DNA of 64,000 bases from Zygnema cylindricum (taxonomy: Eukaryota; Streptophyta; Zygnematophyceae; Zygnematales; Zygnemataceae): the NCBI GenBank assembly GCA_037447655.1, contig JBBHKE010000834.1, forward strand, positions 260,999-324,998. Direction: 5' to 3'. The position numbers were made by a program, and so were the translations under genes. Numbering within the stretch: position 1 is the stretch's first letter; the number at the start of each line of letters is the position of its first letter. Shown piece after piece: positions 34,232 to 44,900 of this stretch. The notes beneath the pieces were generated by a model. The model was not told the DNA's origin. It saw only the letters and a list, made by a program, of their open reading frames with translations, and made no database searches.

Positions 34232-35000
34232 GGGTGTGTCTCCATGTATCTAAGTAAGGGTTTTTTTCTGTCGTTTTCCTCTAAAACTTAGCGCCGTACT
34301 GCCTAAGTTCCGACCATACGAAGAAATAGCAAATTTGTAGAGTACAATTTGCGTCATCCTCGATCTTAGGATGTACGAAAATCTGCCGTCTTGTGTTTTT
34401 CGACCCACTTCAACGACAAAAAACGTCATCTTCAACCTTATGTTTAAAACACGTGCGCGATGTGTTTTAAGATTATGGATTTTCTATAAACAAATAGGAA
34501 CATATATTCGCAAGTGCCGTAAATTTCCAAACAATTTCAAGCGACGTCGCAATGTACACGATTCGCTATGTTTTGTCCGTTTTTATTTAATACGACAAAG
34601 AGAAGTACACAGTTTGTTTTGTTTTGTCTGTTTCCATCCGGTACGGATTTTTTTTTTGCAGGGGTCTCAAGGTTCCGATGCCATTTCACGTCTACTCGAC
34701 AATATACGCAAAGGCAAAGCGTATCTCCTTCAACCGTCAAACGGCACAGGCTGGAGGGCGGTAGGTGTACAATGTCATGAAAAGTCACGCGACGTCACAA
34801 GCAGTTACGGAAAATAACGTGTGTCATCACAGATTGTAGACGGTGACAGCCGTCACGGGCATTGTCAGCGTATACAATCGTCACACCCTTAAGTAACAAT
34901 TTCGGTTTTACACAGAGACACTTGAAATCCGGGTTCGCCGGATCTGCGCTAAAAAACAAAGTAATTCCTCTAAGTTACAAGTACATGGAGACACACCCTT
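34232..35000. mobile_element. TIR transposon, family B copy
   Basis: The ends AGGGTGTGTCTCCATGTA and TACATGGAGACACACCCTT are near-perfect inverts. The interior carries a TTTAAAACACGTGCGCGATG-type hairpin and, toward the right end, GTAGACGG and CACAGATTGTAGACG motifs matching 24120-24200 in inverted order. No transposase was seen. Confidence 0.8.
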
Positions 35001-35036
35001 ACTCTATCATAAAGCAAATGTGAAGTATTTATTGCA

Positions 35037-35260
35037 AAAAACACGATGGTAAAACCAAAGGGGTAAAACTAATAAAAGGTTTAAAGACTACAAAAGTCAC
35101 AAGAAAGTGACCTACGACTAAAAAATGAAACGAAAGGGATAGGTTTTATTTCAAAGAACGCGATGGTAATACCATCAAAGTACAAAACATTATTGTCACT
35201 AAAAAGTATTGATGACCAACAAAGGTTAAAAGACCAAAATCCTAAAGGACTAAAAAGTAA
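35037..35260 (-). mobile_element. Possible LINE 3' fragments (two)
   Basis: ACACGATGGTAAAACC at about 35040 and ACGCGATGGTAATACCATC at about 35158 resemble, on the minus strand, the LINE terminus TTTACCATCGCG. Neighbouring sequence is less similar, so this is tentative. Confidence 0.35.
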
Positions 35261-35476
35261 AAACACAGCAAAAAAAAAAAATGCGTTAAAAACCTAAAAG
35301 GAGAGAAATAAAGCAAGTGCAACAAAACTAAACTATTGAAACACTACAAACTAGCCCAAACGCTAAAGCCTCAAACTACGCCCAACTAAAGATCATTACT
35401 ATGGATATCGTCTATATGCGTCGGGTGTAAAACCAAACAAAACAATACTAACAAAAACAAAGATCCAAAACAAAAA

Positions 35477-36832
35477 GGGAATTGCTAATCGTAGAGACGA
35501 TTTTTGCTGCGCGGAGGTAGTTGTCAGAAATTGTACATTTGAAGTACAATTTCGTTTAAGTTACGTACCTTTAAATTTAGATCTGACGGTCAATCCGTCG
35601 AACAACTTTGACTGGCGGATTACTATACCGGCGGTTAAAAAAGTGTCGCGCTTGCAAACGTCGACCGTCATAAAAAAAAGAAAAATTCACACGGCCGGCG
35701 CAGTTTTACTGTAACCAAACTGCGGCAGCCATATATAAATAAAATGGTTGCGCGCAAATAGTTTATCACTTCACGTTAGCCGCAAAAATGAAATCAACTC
35801 GTTGTCACGTCAACCCTGGACGTGACGACGTGTCATTATAGTTTCATCGATATTTATACGCGGGTAATCGGGTACGCATTTTTAATTTGTACGGAACTTC
35901 GATTAACGTCAAGGAAAAATTAAAATCACGTATACTATTTTTGGAAAAAAATCAAAATTTTAAGAACCCAAATTAGTGACCGTGACACTAATAACGATGC
36001 GCGGTGTACACCGCCAATCGCTATTAGCGTTGTGTGCACTACTTCCTTCCCGCTTTTTTTTTGTTTTATTATCAAATAGCGTAGTTTATTCTATTTTTTT
36101 CTTTATTCTATTTAGGGTTGTATTCAGTACATCGTCTCTTAAATAGAGTGATGTACGGTCAGTGTCAGAATGTACATAAATGTACCTTTTTAAGTTAAAA
36201 ACTACAATAAATTAGTTTTTGTAACCGTGGACGCATGAGAATGTGCGTTCTAAAATGGAAAAAAACCAGATCGTAAAAAATCCCGCTCGCACATATTCGT
36301 CCGATAGCCGCGTTTCGACCGTGTGAATGTACGATTTGTGTACGATTTATCAGATTTTGTACGAAGACTTATATTAGTGTAAGCATGTTTGCGACCGACA
36401 TTTTTTTTTTCAAAGATCCAAATTACCATAATCAAACAATTAGAATGTATGATTTTTTCCAAAATTTTAAAATTCTTAAATAGCGTACACCACGGTAATT
36501 ATTTTTATACGCTAAAAAACTTACACGCTAATAACGATTGGCGGTGTACCTGCGCGCAGCCATTTTATTTATACGTGGCTGCCGCAGTTTGGTTCCAGTA
36601 AACCTGCGCCGGCCGTGTGAAATTATATTTTTTTTATGACGGTCGACGTTTGCAAGCGCGACACTTTTTTTACCCGCCGGTACAGTATTCCGCCAGTCAA
36701 AGCTGTTCGACGGATTGACCGTCAGATCTGAAACTAAAGGTACGTAGCCTGTACAAAAACTGTACTTCAAATGTACAATTTCTGACAACTATCTGCGCGC
36801 AGCAAAAATCGTCTCTGCGATTAGCAATTCCC
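35477..36832. mobile_element. Long-TIR transposon, family D copy 2
   Basis: It runs from GGGAATTGCTAATCG to CGATTAGCAATTCCC with inverted arms of about 280 bp matching those of 941-2870. The core holds a CACCG MITE (36007-36549) placed directly beside the right arm, and part of another CACCG terminus just before it. It is non-coding. Confidence 0.78.
36007..36549. mobile_element. CACCG MITE, about 540 bp
   Basis: The ends GTACACCGCCAATCGCTATT and AACGATTGGCGGTGTAC are inverted. The interior matches the outer elements of the 4516-6158 block. It is nested in the family D element. Confidence 0.82.
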
Positions 36833-37083
36833 AACAAAAATACCAAGGTTGACATTAGATTGGAGAATAGTTCGTCTGTGCGAAAAAATTGGATATGCTA
36901 ATATCGGGTTTCTTTTGTCAGTTTATGCGTATTTTTTTCGATAAAATACTATAAAATCGTATAGTACAAGAAAACTACATATAGAGTTTCCAACTGGTTT
37001 TGTTTGGGTTTCAGCGTTTAGATTAATCGGGTTTTTCACTTTCAAAAATTATTAATTAAAATTTTGGATATGTCGATATCAGC

Positions 37084-37155
37084 GGGCGTTTGGTCTAGTG
37101 GTATGATTCTCGCTTTGGGTGCGAGAGGTCCCGAGTTCAATTCTCGGAACGCCCC
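37084..37155 (+). tRNA. tRNA-Pro (anticodon UGG)
   Basis: This is a 72-nt cloverleaf without intron: acceptor stem GGGCGTT (37084-37090) pairs with AACGCCC (37148-37154), with C as discriminator base. The anticodon stem CTCGC/GCGAG encloses loop TTTGGGT with anticodon TGG at 37116-37118. Box A (TGGTCTAGTGG) and box B (GAGTTCAATTC) are present, and a T-rich Pol III terminator (CTTTTTCCTTTTTT) follows within about 10 nt. It should read CCA proline codons and, by wobble, others. It looks intact. Confidence 0.97.
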
Positions 37156-37479
37156 GACTTTAGGTCTTTTTCCTTTTTTGCACTAAATTGTCGATTTTTA
37201 TTTTCTCCTGTTTTCTTCCAGAATAGAAAAATTGTTGTCCTGTGTTGTAGACCTGTAGAAGAAGCTGAAAAGTTCGTGCTAGGTGGCTATTCTAGGTGGT
37301 ACATTAATTGAGCTTCCCGGTCCCTCAGCCACGAATCGGCTGACAAGTGCTTCCGGTTGCAGCTCTAAATACTCTATAAAATAAAATAGAAGAAAATTAT
37401 AGCTCCAAAATCCAGCTTTGGTGACTCTCCATTGGCCGCATATTCATCCTAAGTTCTTACATGCCCACTTTCTAGAAAA

Positions 37480-37625
37480 CATGCAACATTCAATGAATGT
37501 ACGATATTCTTTCTGTTTCTCATTTTGGTTTTACATTTTCTTTTTGTCTTGTTTCCATGTACTAAGGTGGTTTATCATCGCACGTCTTTTTTTATATAGA
37601 GAGCTTATTCGAATTAAAGACGAGA
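37480..37625 (+). mobile_element. Weak LINE 3' fragment
   Basis: The T-rich stretch with TTGTTTCCATGTACTAAGG then GGTTTATCATCGCACG resembles the LINE tail at 860-920. It is diverged. Confidence 0.4.
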
Positions 37626-37839
37626 ATCTGAATTGGAACGTCTTACAATCACAAAAATACTAATAATAATACTAATACAAAATAATACTGGACAAAATTA
37701 CACCTTTATCTCACATAATGCATTACAGGTTAAATTACAAAATCTAAAATATTTGTAAGAAGGGATTTTAAAACACTATATGGCAACTTATCGAAGTAAA
37801 TAGAATCGAAAAAAACTAAACAAAATAAAAGGACAACGC

Positions 37840-38105
37840 AAAGGTGGAAAAATGTCACACAAGATCAAACGAACGAAAATGGAAAAACCACTGCGAAAAG
37901 AAAAAAGCAGAAGCACAAAAGACAAACTAAGGACACTGAAAAAAACTAAAATGGAAAAAACAAGTAGAGAAAAAAGAAGTGGAAAAAACAAAAATGGAGA
38001 AAACAGAAGTGGAAAAAACAACAGCGAAAAAAACAAGTGGAAAAAAACAAAAGTGGAAAAAAAACAAAAGTGGTAAAAACATGAGAGGAAACAACAAAAA
38101 GTAAA
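37840..38105 (+). repeat. A-rich minisatellite (GTGGAAAAAACAAAA units)
   Basis: Irregular tandem copies of AGTGGAAAAAACAAAA between the tRNA gene and the SGF29 3' end generate Lys-rich or Phe-rich false reading frames. No gene was seen between 37156 and 38662. Confidence 0.7.
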
Positions 38106-38662
38106 AGAATAGTTGCCTCAAATTCATAATGATTGCCAACTTGGCAATCAACACAAAAAAGAAATATTCTGGATCGAGGTCAAAACTCAATACTATTTGA
38201 AGACTTTAAAAACGATACCTGAGTAAAAAAAAAAGAAAAAAAATACCTACAAACCTATTTAAACAAAGGAATAAACAAATGAAATAGCGCTAAATTAGGA
38301 TCACGACCTTCAACGCCCGCCAGAGTATTCTTATGACAATATACAACAAGATTTCAAGATATCCGGACTATTAACTTTTACTTTACAAGATAAAAAAAAA
38401 AAAAAAACTGCCTATATATGTTTAACAACGCTTATTTAAACATATACATCCGAAACAATGTTACACTTTCTATTTATGTGTTGCATAAAACCGCTTTACT
38501 GCCGATGTCCTTCCAAAACAGTTTTAAGTTTCTATTTTTATGTTTTTCACAAAAAACAGTTACTGTCGATGTCATTTCAAAACAATTTTAAGTTTCTGTT
38601 TATGTTTTTGATCTTCTCCCGAAACAATATTAAGTTTCTATTGATATTTTCGTAAAAAACCG

Positions 38663-41600
38663 TTACTGTCGGTGTCCTTGAGGGAGTTGTACCACATGAT
38701 AAAAGGGAACCTGGCGTTGAGGCAATCCCTCAACACCTTCTTCTTCATCGTCATCGAAAGCGAGATAATAGCTGAAAAAAAAAAGTGGAAAGAGAAAAGA
38801 GAGAGAAAAAGAGTCAAAAAGAGGAGATATTAAAACGGGAACAGAGCAAAGAAAGTATCAAACATCTGAAAAAAAATACAGAAACAAAGAACAAAAGAAA
38901 AAGTTGCAACTATTTTACATTAAAACGTGTACAAACCGGTGTAACCAGCGTAAGATATTAAGTATTCAATTATTCATAAGGTTCAATGCGGTTATAGATA
39001 ATTCTAATTACGTACCAAAACGACGAAATACTCCCCTCTTTGTCGGCTTCCATTCTGCTACTCTTTTTACAGTCTTCGTTTTAGCTGTAATTTTTTTCTC
39101 TTAAAGGTTTTGCCAATTTTATATTTTATATTTGAAATTTTTAACATACATCTGATAGTACTGCCAAATCTGGAGTCAAAAGGGTGCTTTGCCTCTGCCG
39201 AATTTTAATTTTGTTCTCTTAAAGGTTTTGCCAATTTTATATTTTATATTTGAAATTTTTAACATACATCTGATAGTACTGCCAAATCTGGAGTCAAAAG
39301 GGTGCTTTGCCTCTGCCGAATTATATTTGTCAAATATTCCCCGAATGCAAATAATTCCAAAGCCTGACGTGACTATGTTGCTAATACTGTAAATACTGTT
39401 ACGACTGTTAATACTGTAAAACTGTTATGACTGTTAACATTGTTATGACTGTTAATACTGTTATGACTGTTATGACTGTTAAGAGTGTTAACACTGCTAA
39501 TACTGTTATGACTGTTAATACTGTAAATACTGTTATGACTGTTAATATTGTTAATACTATTACTGTGCTAACAAATTTAAAGAGCCATTACATCGGTCTT
39601 AATCAGTCTTTGGAGCACAAATAAAGACTATCCATTGCATGTACCATACATATATGCATATATTGTCCAGTGAAATCACTATTGCGGTAACAATTTATCA
39701 GCCTTTGAAACCACAAAAAGAACAGGAAAACAGAAAAGTTGCAGGCATCAAGGAGTGGGAAAAATAACTCACTCATCACTCTTCCTCTGTATGGTGGAGA
39801 GCTCCACGCCAACACGAACCAAACACATAAAAAAAAAGAGAATTCAGTCTCCAAGGAGCACATAAAACTCAGCTTGAAAGGTAAAAGGGAACAAGATACA
39901 AAAATGATCAGGAAAAGAATGTTTGAGATATATAACCCTGAGCACAACTGAAAGTCACCGAAACAACGATGTAAAAAATAAAACAATTCTGCAACTTCGT
40001 TGTTGTAATCTAAAAAACATATAAGGTTGACAAATAAGGTTAGCCTTTTGTGGTTCACGTATTAAAGAAACAGACGTGCTTAGACTTAAAAAAACAAAAT
40101 AATACTGCAACTTTCTTGGAGTCGTCCCAACATGGAATACTACAACCTTTGCAGAAACATAAAAAATGGCTCAGAAAAAACGCAAACAGCGATGACTTTC
40201 GTCTGACAAAACTAAAAAAATAATAGTACAAAACATAACAGTACAAAAAATAGTAGTACAAAAAAATAACAACAAAGATTGCTGCACCTTTCTTGGCGTC
40301 CCAACAACGCAGGCTTTATAGAGAGCAGTGGTTCCCGGATAAACTGCCAAAACAGGGGAACCCATGGGAAAGTCCGGAGCCGAGGCTGCCTCGGACCGTC
40401 GCGGAAAGGGGATAATCAAAGAGGGCGGCAGGCGGTATTTTTTGCTGCAGGAATACATGACAATACAAAAAATAGTGTGGATAATGATCCAGCAACTATT
40501 GGATACCATCAGTGTCTTTTAGATCTGTCTTTTACATCGGTTAAGGCAGTATTTTTTGCGGCAGGAATATATAACCGGACAAAAAACAGTGTGGAAATGA
40601 GCCAGCGATTATTGGATACCATCAGTGTCTTTTAGATCTGTCTACTACATCTGTTAAGGCGATATATTTTGTTGCTAGGGAAATAGTGTGGATAACGAGC
40701 GAGAAATTATTCGACAAGAAGCATTTGCTGACAATAATGTATTTAACATCTGTTAAGGCGATATATTTTTCTGCAAAAAACAGCCATAATAGTGTGGATA
40801 ATGAGCCAGTAAGGCGACAGTGTGGATAATGATACAGTATTTATTGGATATGACGCATCTGCTACAAAGTAGAGTCTTTTACATCAGTTAAGGCGACCTT
40901 TTTAGTGGATAATGAGGTATTGGATTTGAAGCAATTCCTATCAGTAGTGTCTTTTACATATCTTCAGGCGATATTTTTTGCGGCAGAAAATAACCACACA
41001 ACAAATAGAATGGATGATTCGCCAACAATTATCTGACATGAAAGATGTGTTTAGCATCTTTTGCATCTCTTAGAACCTATTGCTAAATGGGCAAATCTTC
41101 CGAAAAAAGTCCACGATAAAATTATTGTTCAAAGGCAATATTTCAACTAAAATATTACTGTGCTGATGTTTAAGTAACTTGTGATCATATAGCATGGAAT
41201 AGTACCTATGCAGTAAAGTAACCATACAATAACTGTTAACTGTAGCATGGAGCAGTACCAAGCTGTAATAACAGTATAATAACCGTACATAACTGTTAAC
41301 TGTAGCATGGAATAGTACCGTCAACTGTTCTCTTCCGAGGGGTTACAATGAACTATATTTCAGAAATAAGGATATCAAACATAAGAATTTAAAAATGCCA
41401 TGAAAAAAAAACAAACTACTAATTCAATAAATGATAATACTAATTATAGGAAAAAAAATAAACTGACAGATATACTTAGCCTGGTCCAGATTAGTACCAA
41501 TGAACGGAAGGAGCCCTTTATTTTTTTTGTTTTTTTTTAAGGGCTCTTGACCTTCAGTAAAATTAATTTGGAGAGGAGGAAAAGAAACAGGAGCACTAAA

Positions 41601-41809
41601 GGACGAAACAAAGGATAAGGTCAAGTAAAAAATGAGAGAGGAATTCTCCTTTCCTCCCTTTCCTTCCTTCCTCCCAGGCTATCTTTCCTGGTGTTCCTTC
41701 CATTCCTTCATCCTTGTCCCTATTTCCCTTCCTTCTCTCTCCCCCTCCCTCCCCCTCCCTCCCTCCCTCCCCTCCCCCCCTCCCCCTCCCCCTCCCTCCC
41801 CTCCCTCCC

Positions 41810-41880
<71 letters not shown>

Positions 41881-41887
41881 CTCTCTC

Positions 41888-41963
<76 letters not shown>

Positions 41964-44900
41964 CTCTCTCTCTCTCTCTTTCTCTCTCCCTCTACCCTAC
42001 CGAGCATTTGAGATTCCCACAGCTGATTGGAGGCAATTTTCTCTCACCTATTTGTTTCTCGGTCATACCGGGTGACCTTCACTACTATCCAGTCATCCTT
42101 TGGTGCGTCATCAGGGGTCACTCGTGCCGCCACCTGGTCCAATGGGAGTCTAGTGCCACATTGAGGGATTTGTATGGAGAAAATGGTATTGAGGGATAAT
42201 TTGTACTGAGGGTTAATTCGTATTGAGGGATGTGTATTGAGGATTTGTATGGAGAAAATGATATTGAGGGATGATTTGTACTGAGGGTTAATTTGTATTG
42301 AGGGATGTGTATCACGGGATTTGTATGGAGAAATTGGTTTCGAGGGATGATTTGTACTGAGAATAAATTCGTATTGAGGGATGTGTATTGTTGTATGGAG
42401 AAAATGGTATTGAGGGATAATTTGTACTGAGGGCTAATTCGTATTGAGGGATGTGTATTGAGGATTTGTATGGAGAAAATGGTATAGAGGGATGATTTGA
42501 ACCGAGGGTAAATTCGTATTGGGGGATGTGATTGAGGGATTTGTATTGCAGGATTACTAATACTGATAAATAATTTGTATTGAGGGATTTGTCTTGATGG
42601 AGGATTGACACTGAGGGATAATTTGTATTGAGGGATGTAGTGAGAGATTTGTATCGAGCGATGACTTATGTTGAATGATAGTTTGTATTTAAGGATTTGT
42701 TCCATGGATGATTTACGCTGGGAAATAATTCGTATTGGCAGATATGTAAGGAGAGATTGTATCAAGCAATTACTTATACTGATAATTAATTTGTATTGAG
42801 GGATTTGTCTTGAGGGATGATTTACACTGAGGAATAATTTTGACTGAGGCATATGTATTAAGGGGTTTGTAGCAAAGGATTGCTTATAAAGATAAATAAA
42901 TTGTATTGAGAGATTTGTGCTGATGGATAATTTATACTGAGGGATAACTAGTATTGAGGGAATATGTATTGAGAAATTTGTTTCGAAGGATGGCTTGAGG
43001 TGAGAATCCTTGGAGCCACAAACTAACAGATCAAAGGCAATGGCAAGCTCTTATTTAGGAGAAAAAACAGATGAAATGTCGTACGTTCACTCAAACGCAC
43101 ACATAGTATCTGACAAATTGACGATGCATTGTTTAGAAAAAAAAATGGAAAAAAACCGGGGAACCTGGCCACCAGAAGAAAAATATATAAAAAAAAGGAA
43201 AAAAAAAAGGGAAAGAAAAAAAAGACGAAAAAGAAAAAAAAAAGAAAAGAAAAAAAAGAATGGAACCTGGTCACCGGGAGAGATTGCGTCCGGAGCCCAA
43301 CGAGGAGTTTGGGATGGAGAGTGGAGCCGGCTACTCGATGGTGGGCCGTTTGAATTTAGTGTGACATCCTCCCCTTTCAGGCGTTTGCGTTTTGGTTCCG
43401 TCCACTCTGTTAAAACCATAGCCAAAAAAATAATGAAAAAAACAACAAAAAACCATGAAAAATAAACAACAACAAAACAGCAAAAAACAACAAAACCAAT
43501 ATGAAAAAACAACATAAAACAACATAACAAAAAACAGCAACGACACAAAATGGCCATTGGGTCTTTATCCGAATGTTGTCGCTAAAAAAAGCGGAGGTTA
43601 AATGAGGCAATAAACCATTATCCAATTGCGGAAACATGCATTATTGATGTTGACCTCATGTATTAACATACTTTGCTGAAGGAACCAGTAAGAAAACACA
43701 TTGCCGTAAACTGACATGAACAACTCAAAACCAGAATTTTGGAAAATTAACGGCAAGTGAAAGTAAAAAAATAACTATCTTAATAATAGGCAATGTTGCA
43801 AAAACCACATACATTGTCTCCGATTCCAATCCAGAATAACTGCTGTGGAGACTTCAATTCAACTGCTAAAATTAGCTTTAGAGCTGATGAAAAAAACAGC
43901 AATAAGTTTAGCATCGATTTAGCAAATCGATTTCTGAACGAAATTCAACTGCTGATTTTTTTTCTAGCTGCTAATTTTTTTTTGAGCTGCTGATTGAAAA
44001 ACGGGTAGCAATTGTAAAACCAGGAAGAATACTTTACGAAATGAGTGGGGTTTCAGAAACAATTGCTAGGGCAGCAATGCAAGTAGCAGCTTTTAAGATG
44101 CCTATAAAAACACAATTTTGGCAACCATTTAATAATATTTGTTTTAAATTATCTATCATAAGCACGTAGTGAAACATTACATAATACATAATAACACTCA
44201 TGATTCAACCTCGGTCTTATTTAAATGTAGCCAACAACAGCGGAGCTCGAAAGCTCATGTGTATTCGTGTACTGGGATCTAGCAATATAAAGTATGCTCA
44301 CATTGGTGACATGGTTATTGCAGTTGTTAAAAAAACAGTACCTATTATGCCTTTGAAAAAATCAGAAATTGTAAGAGCAGTTTAACAATCAATTATTGAA
44401 CAAGGTTCAATTGTACCTGGTTTTTTCCGTTGGGCTACTCCGGAGCTCTGCCCTCCCAAGACTTCCAATTCTCGTAAGCATTTTGTGCATTCACTGAAAC
44501 CACTCCAAAGAGAATGATCAGACGGATTGCATTAAGTAAAAGCTGTTCATTATTAAAAAACAATTGAATAGTACAAGCTTTTTATTGGTGCAAGCTTTTG
44601 ATCATTAATAGCCGTTCATTAGTAGAGCTAGGATTATGAAATAAAAGCCTTTGACAATTAAATAAAAGCCTTTGATTATTAAAATCATTTAATTATCACT
44701 AAAAGCAAATGATTATAAAAGCCTTTAGTTACTAAATATAAGCTTTTGATTACTAAATGCCTTCAAGTATTAAACAAAACCTTAAAAGCTTTGATTAATT
44801 AAAAGCATTTGATTATTAAAGATCTTTGATCAGAAAATAAAAGCCTTTCATTATCAAAATCTTCCAACTGCTTTTAACATCATCATGTGGACAGTAACAA

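Noticed and set aside
39394-39562. Regularly spaced short repeats that could suggest a CRISPR array
   Set aside because: The units are contiguous 9-10-bp microsatellite blocks without unique spacers, in a eukaryotic intron.
41632-42199. Long Ser/Leu/Pro-rich and Arg/Glu-rich open frames
   Set aside because: They are translations of the (CT)n microsatellite and lie inside an SGF29 intron.
42118-42852. 244-codon minus-strand open frame
   Set aside because: It is generated by the TATTGAGGGATTTGTA minisatellite, contains low-complexity peptide repeats, and overlaps a real SGF29 exon in a different frame.
43010-43637. Lys-rich and Phe/Cys-rich frames of 71-156 codons
   Set aside because: They are A-rich purine repeat translations around one SGF29 exon; only 43267-43406 on the minus strand fits the family in phase.
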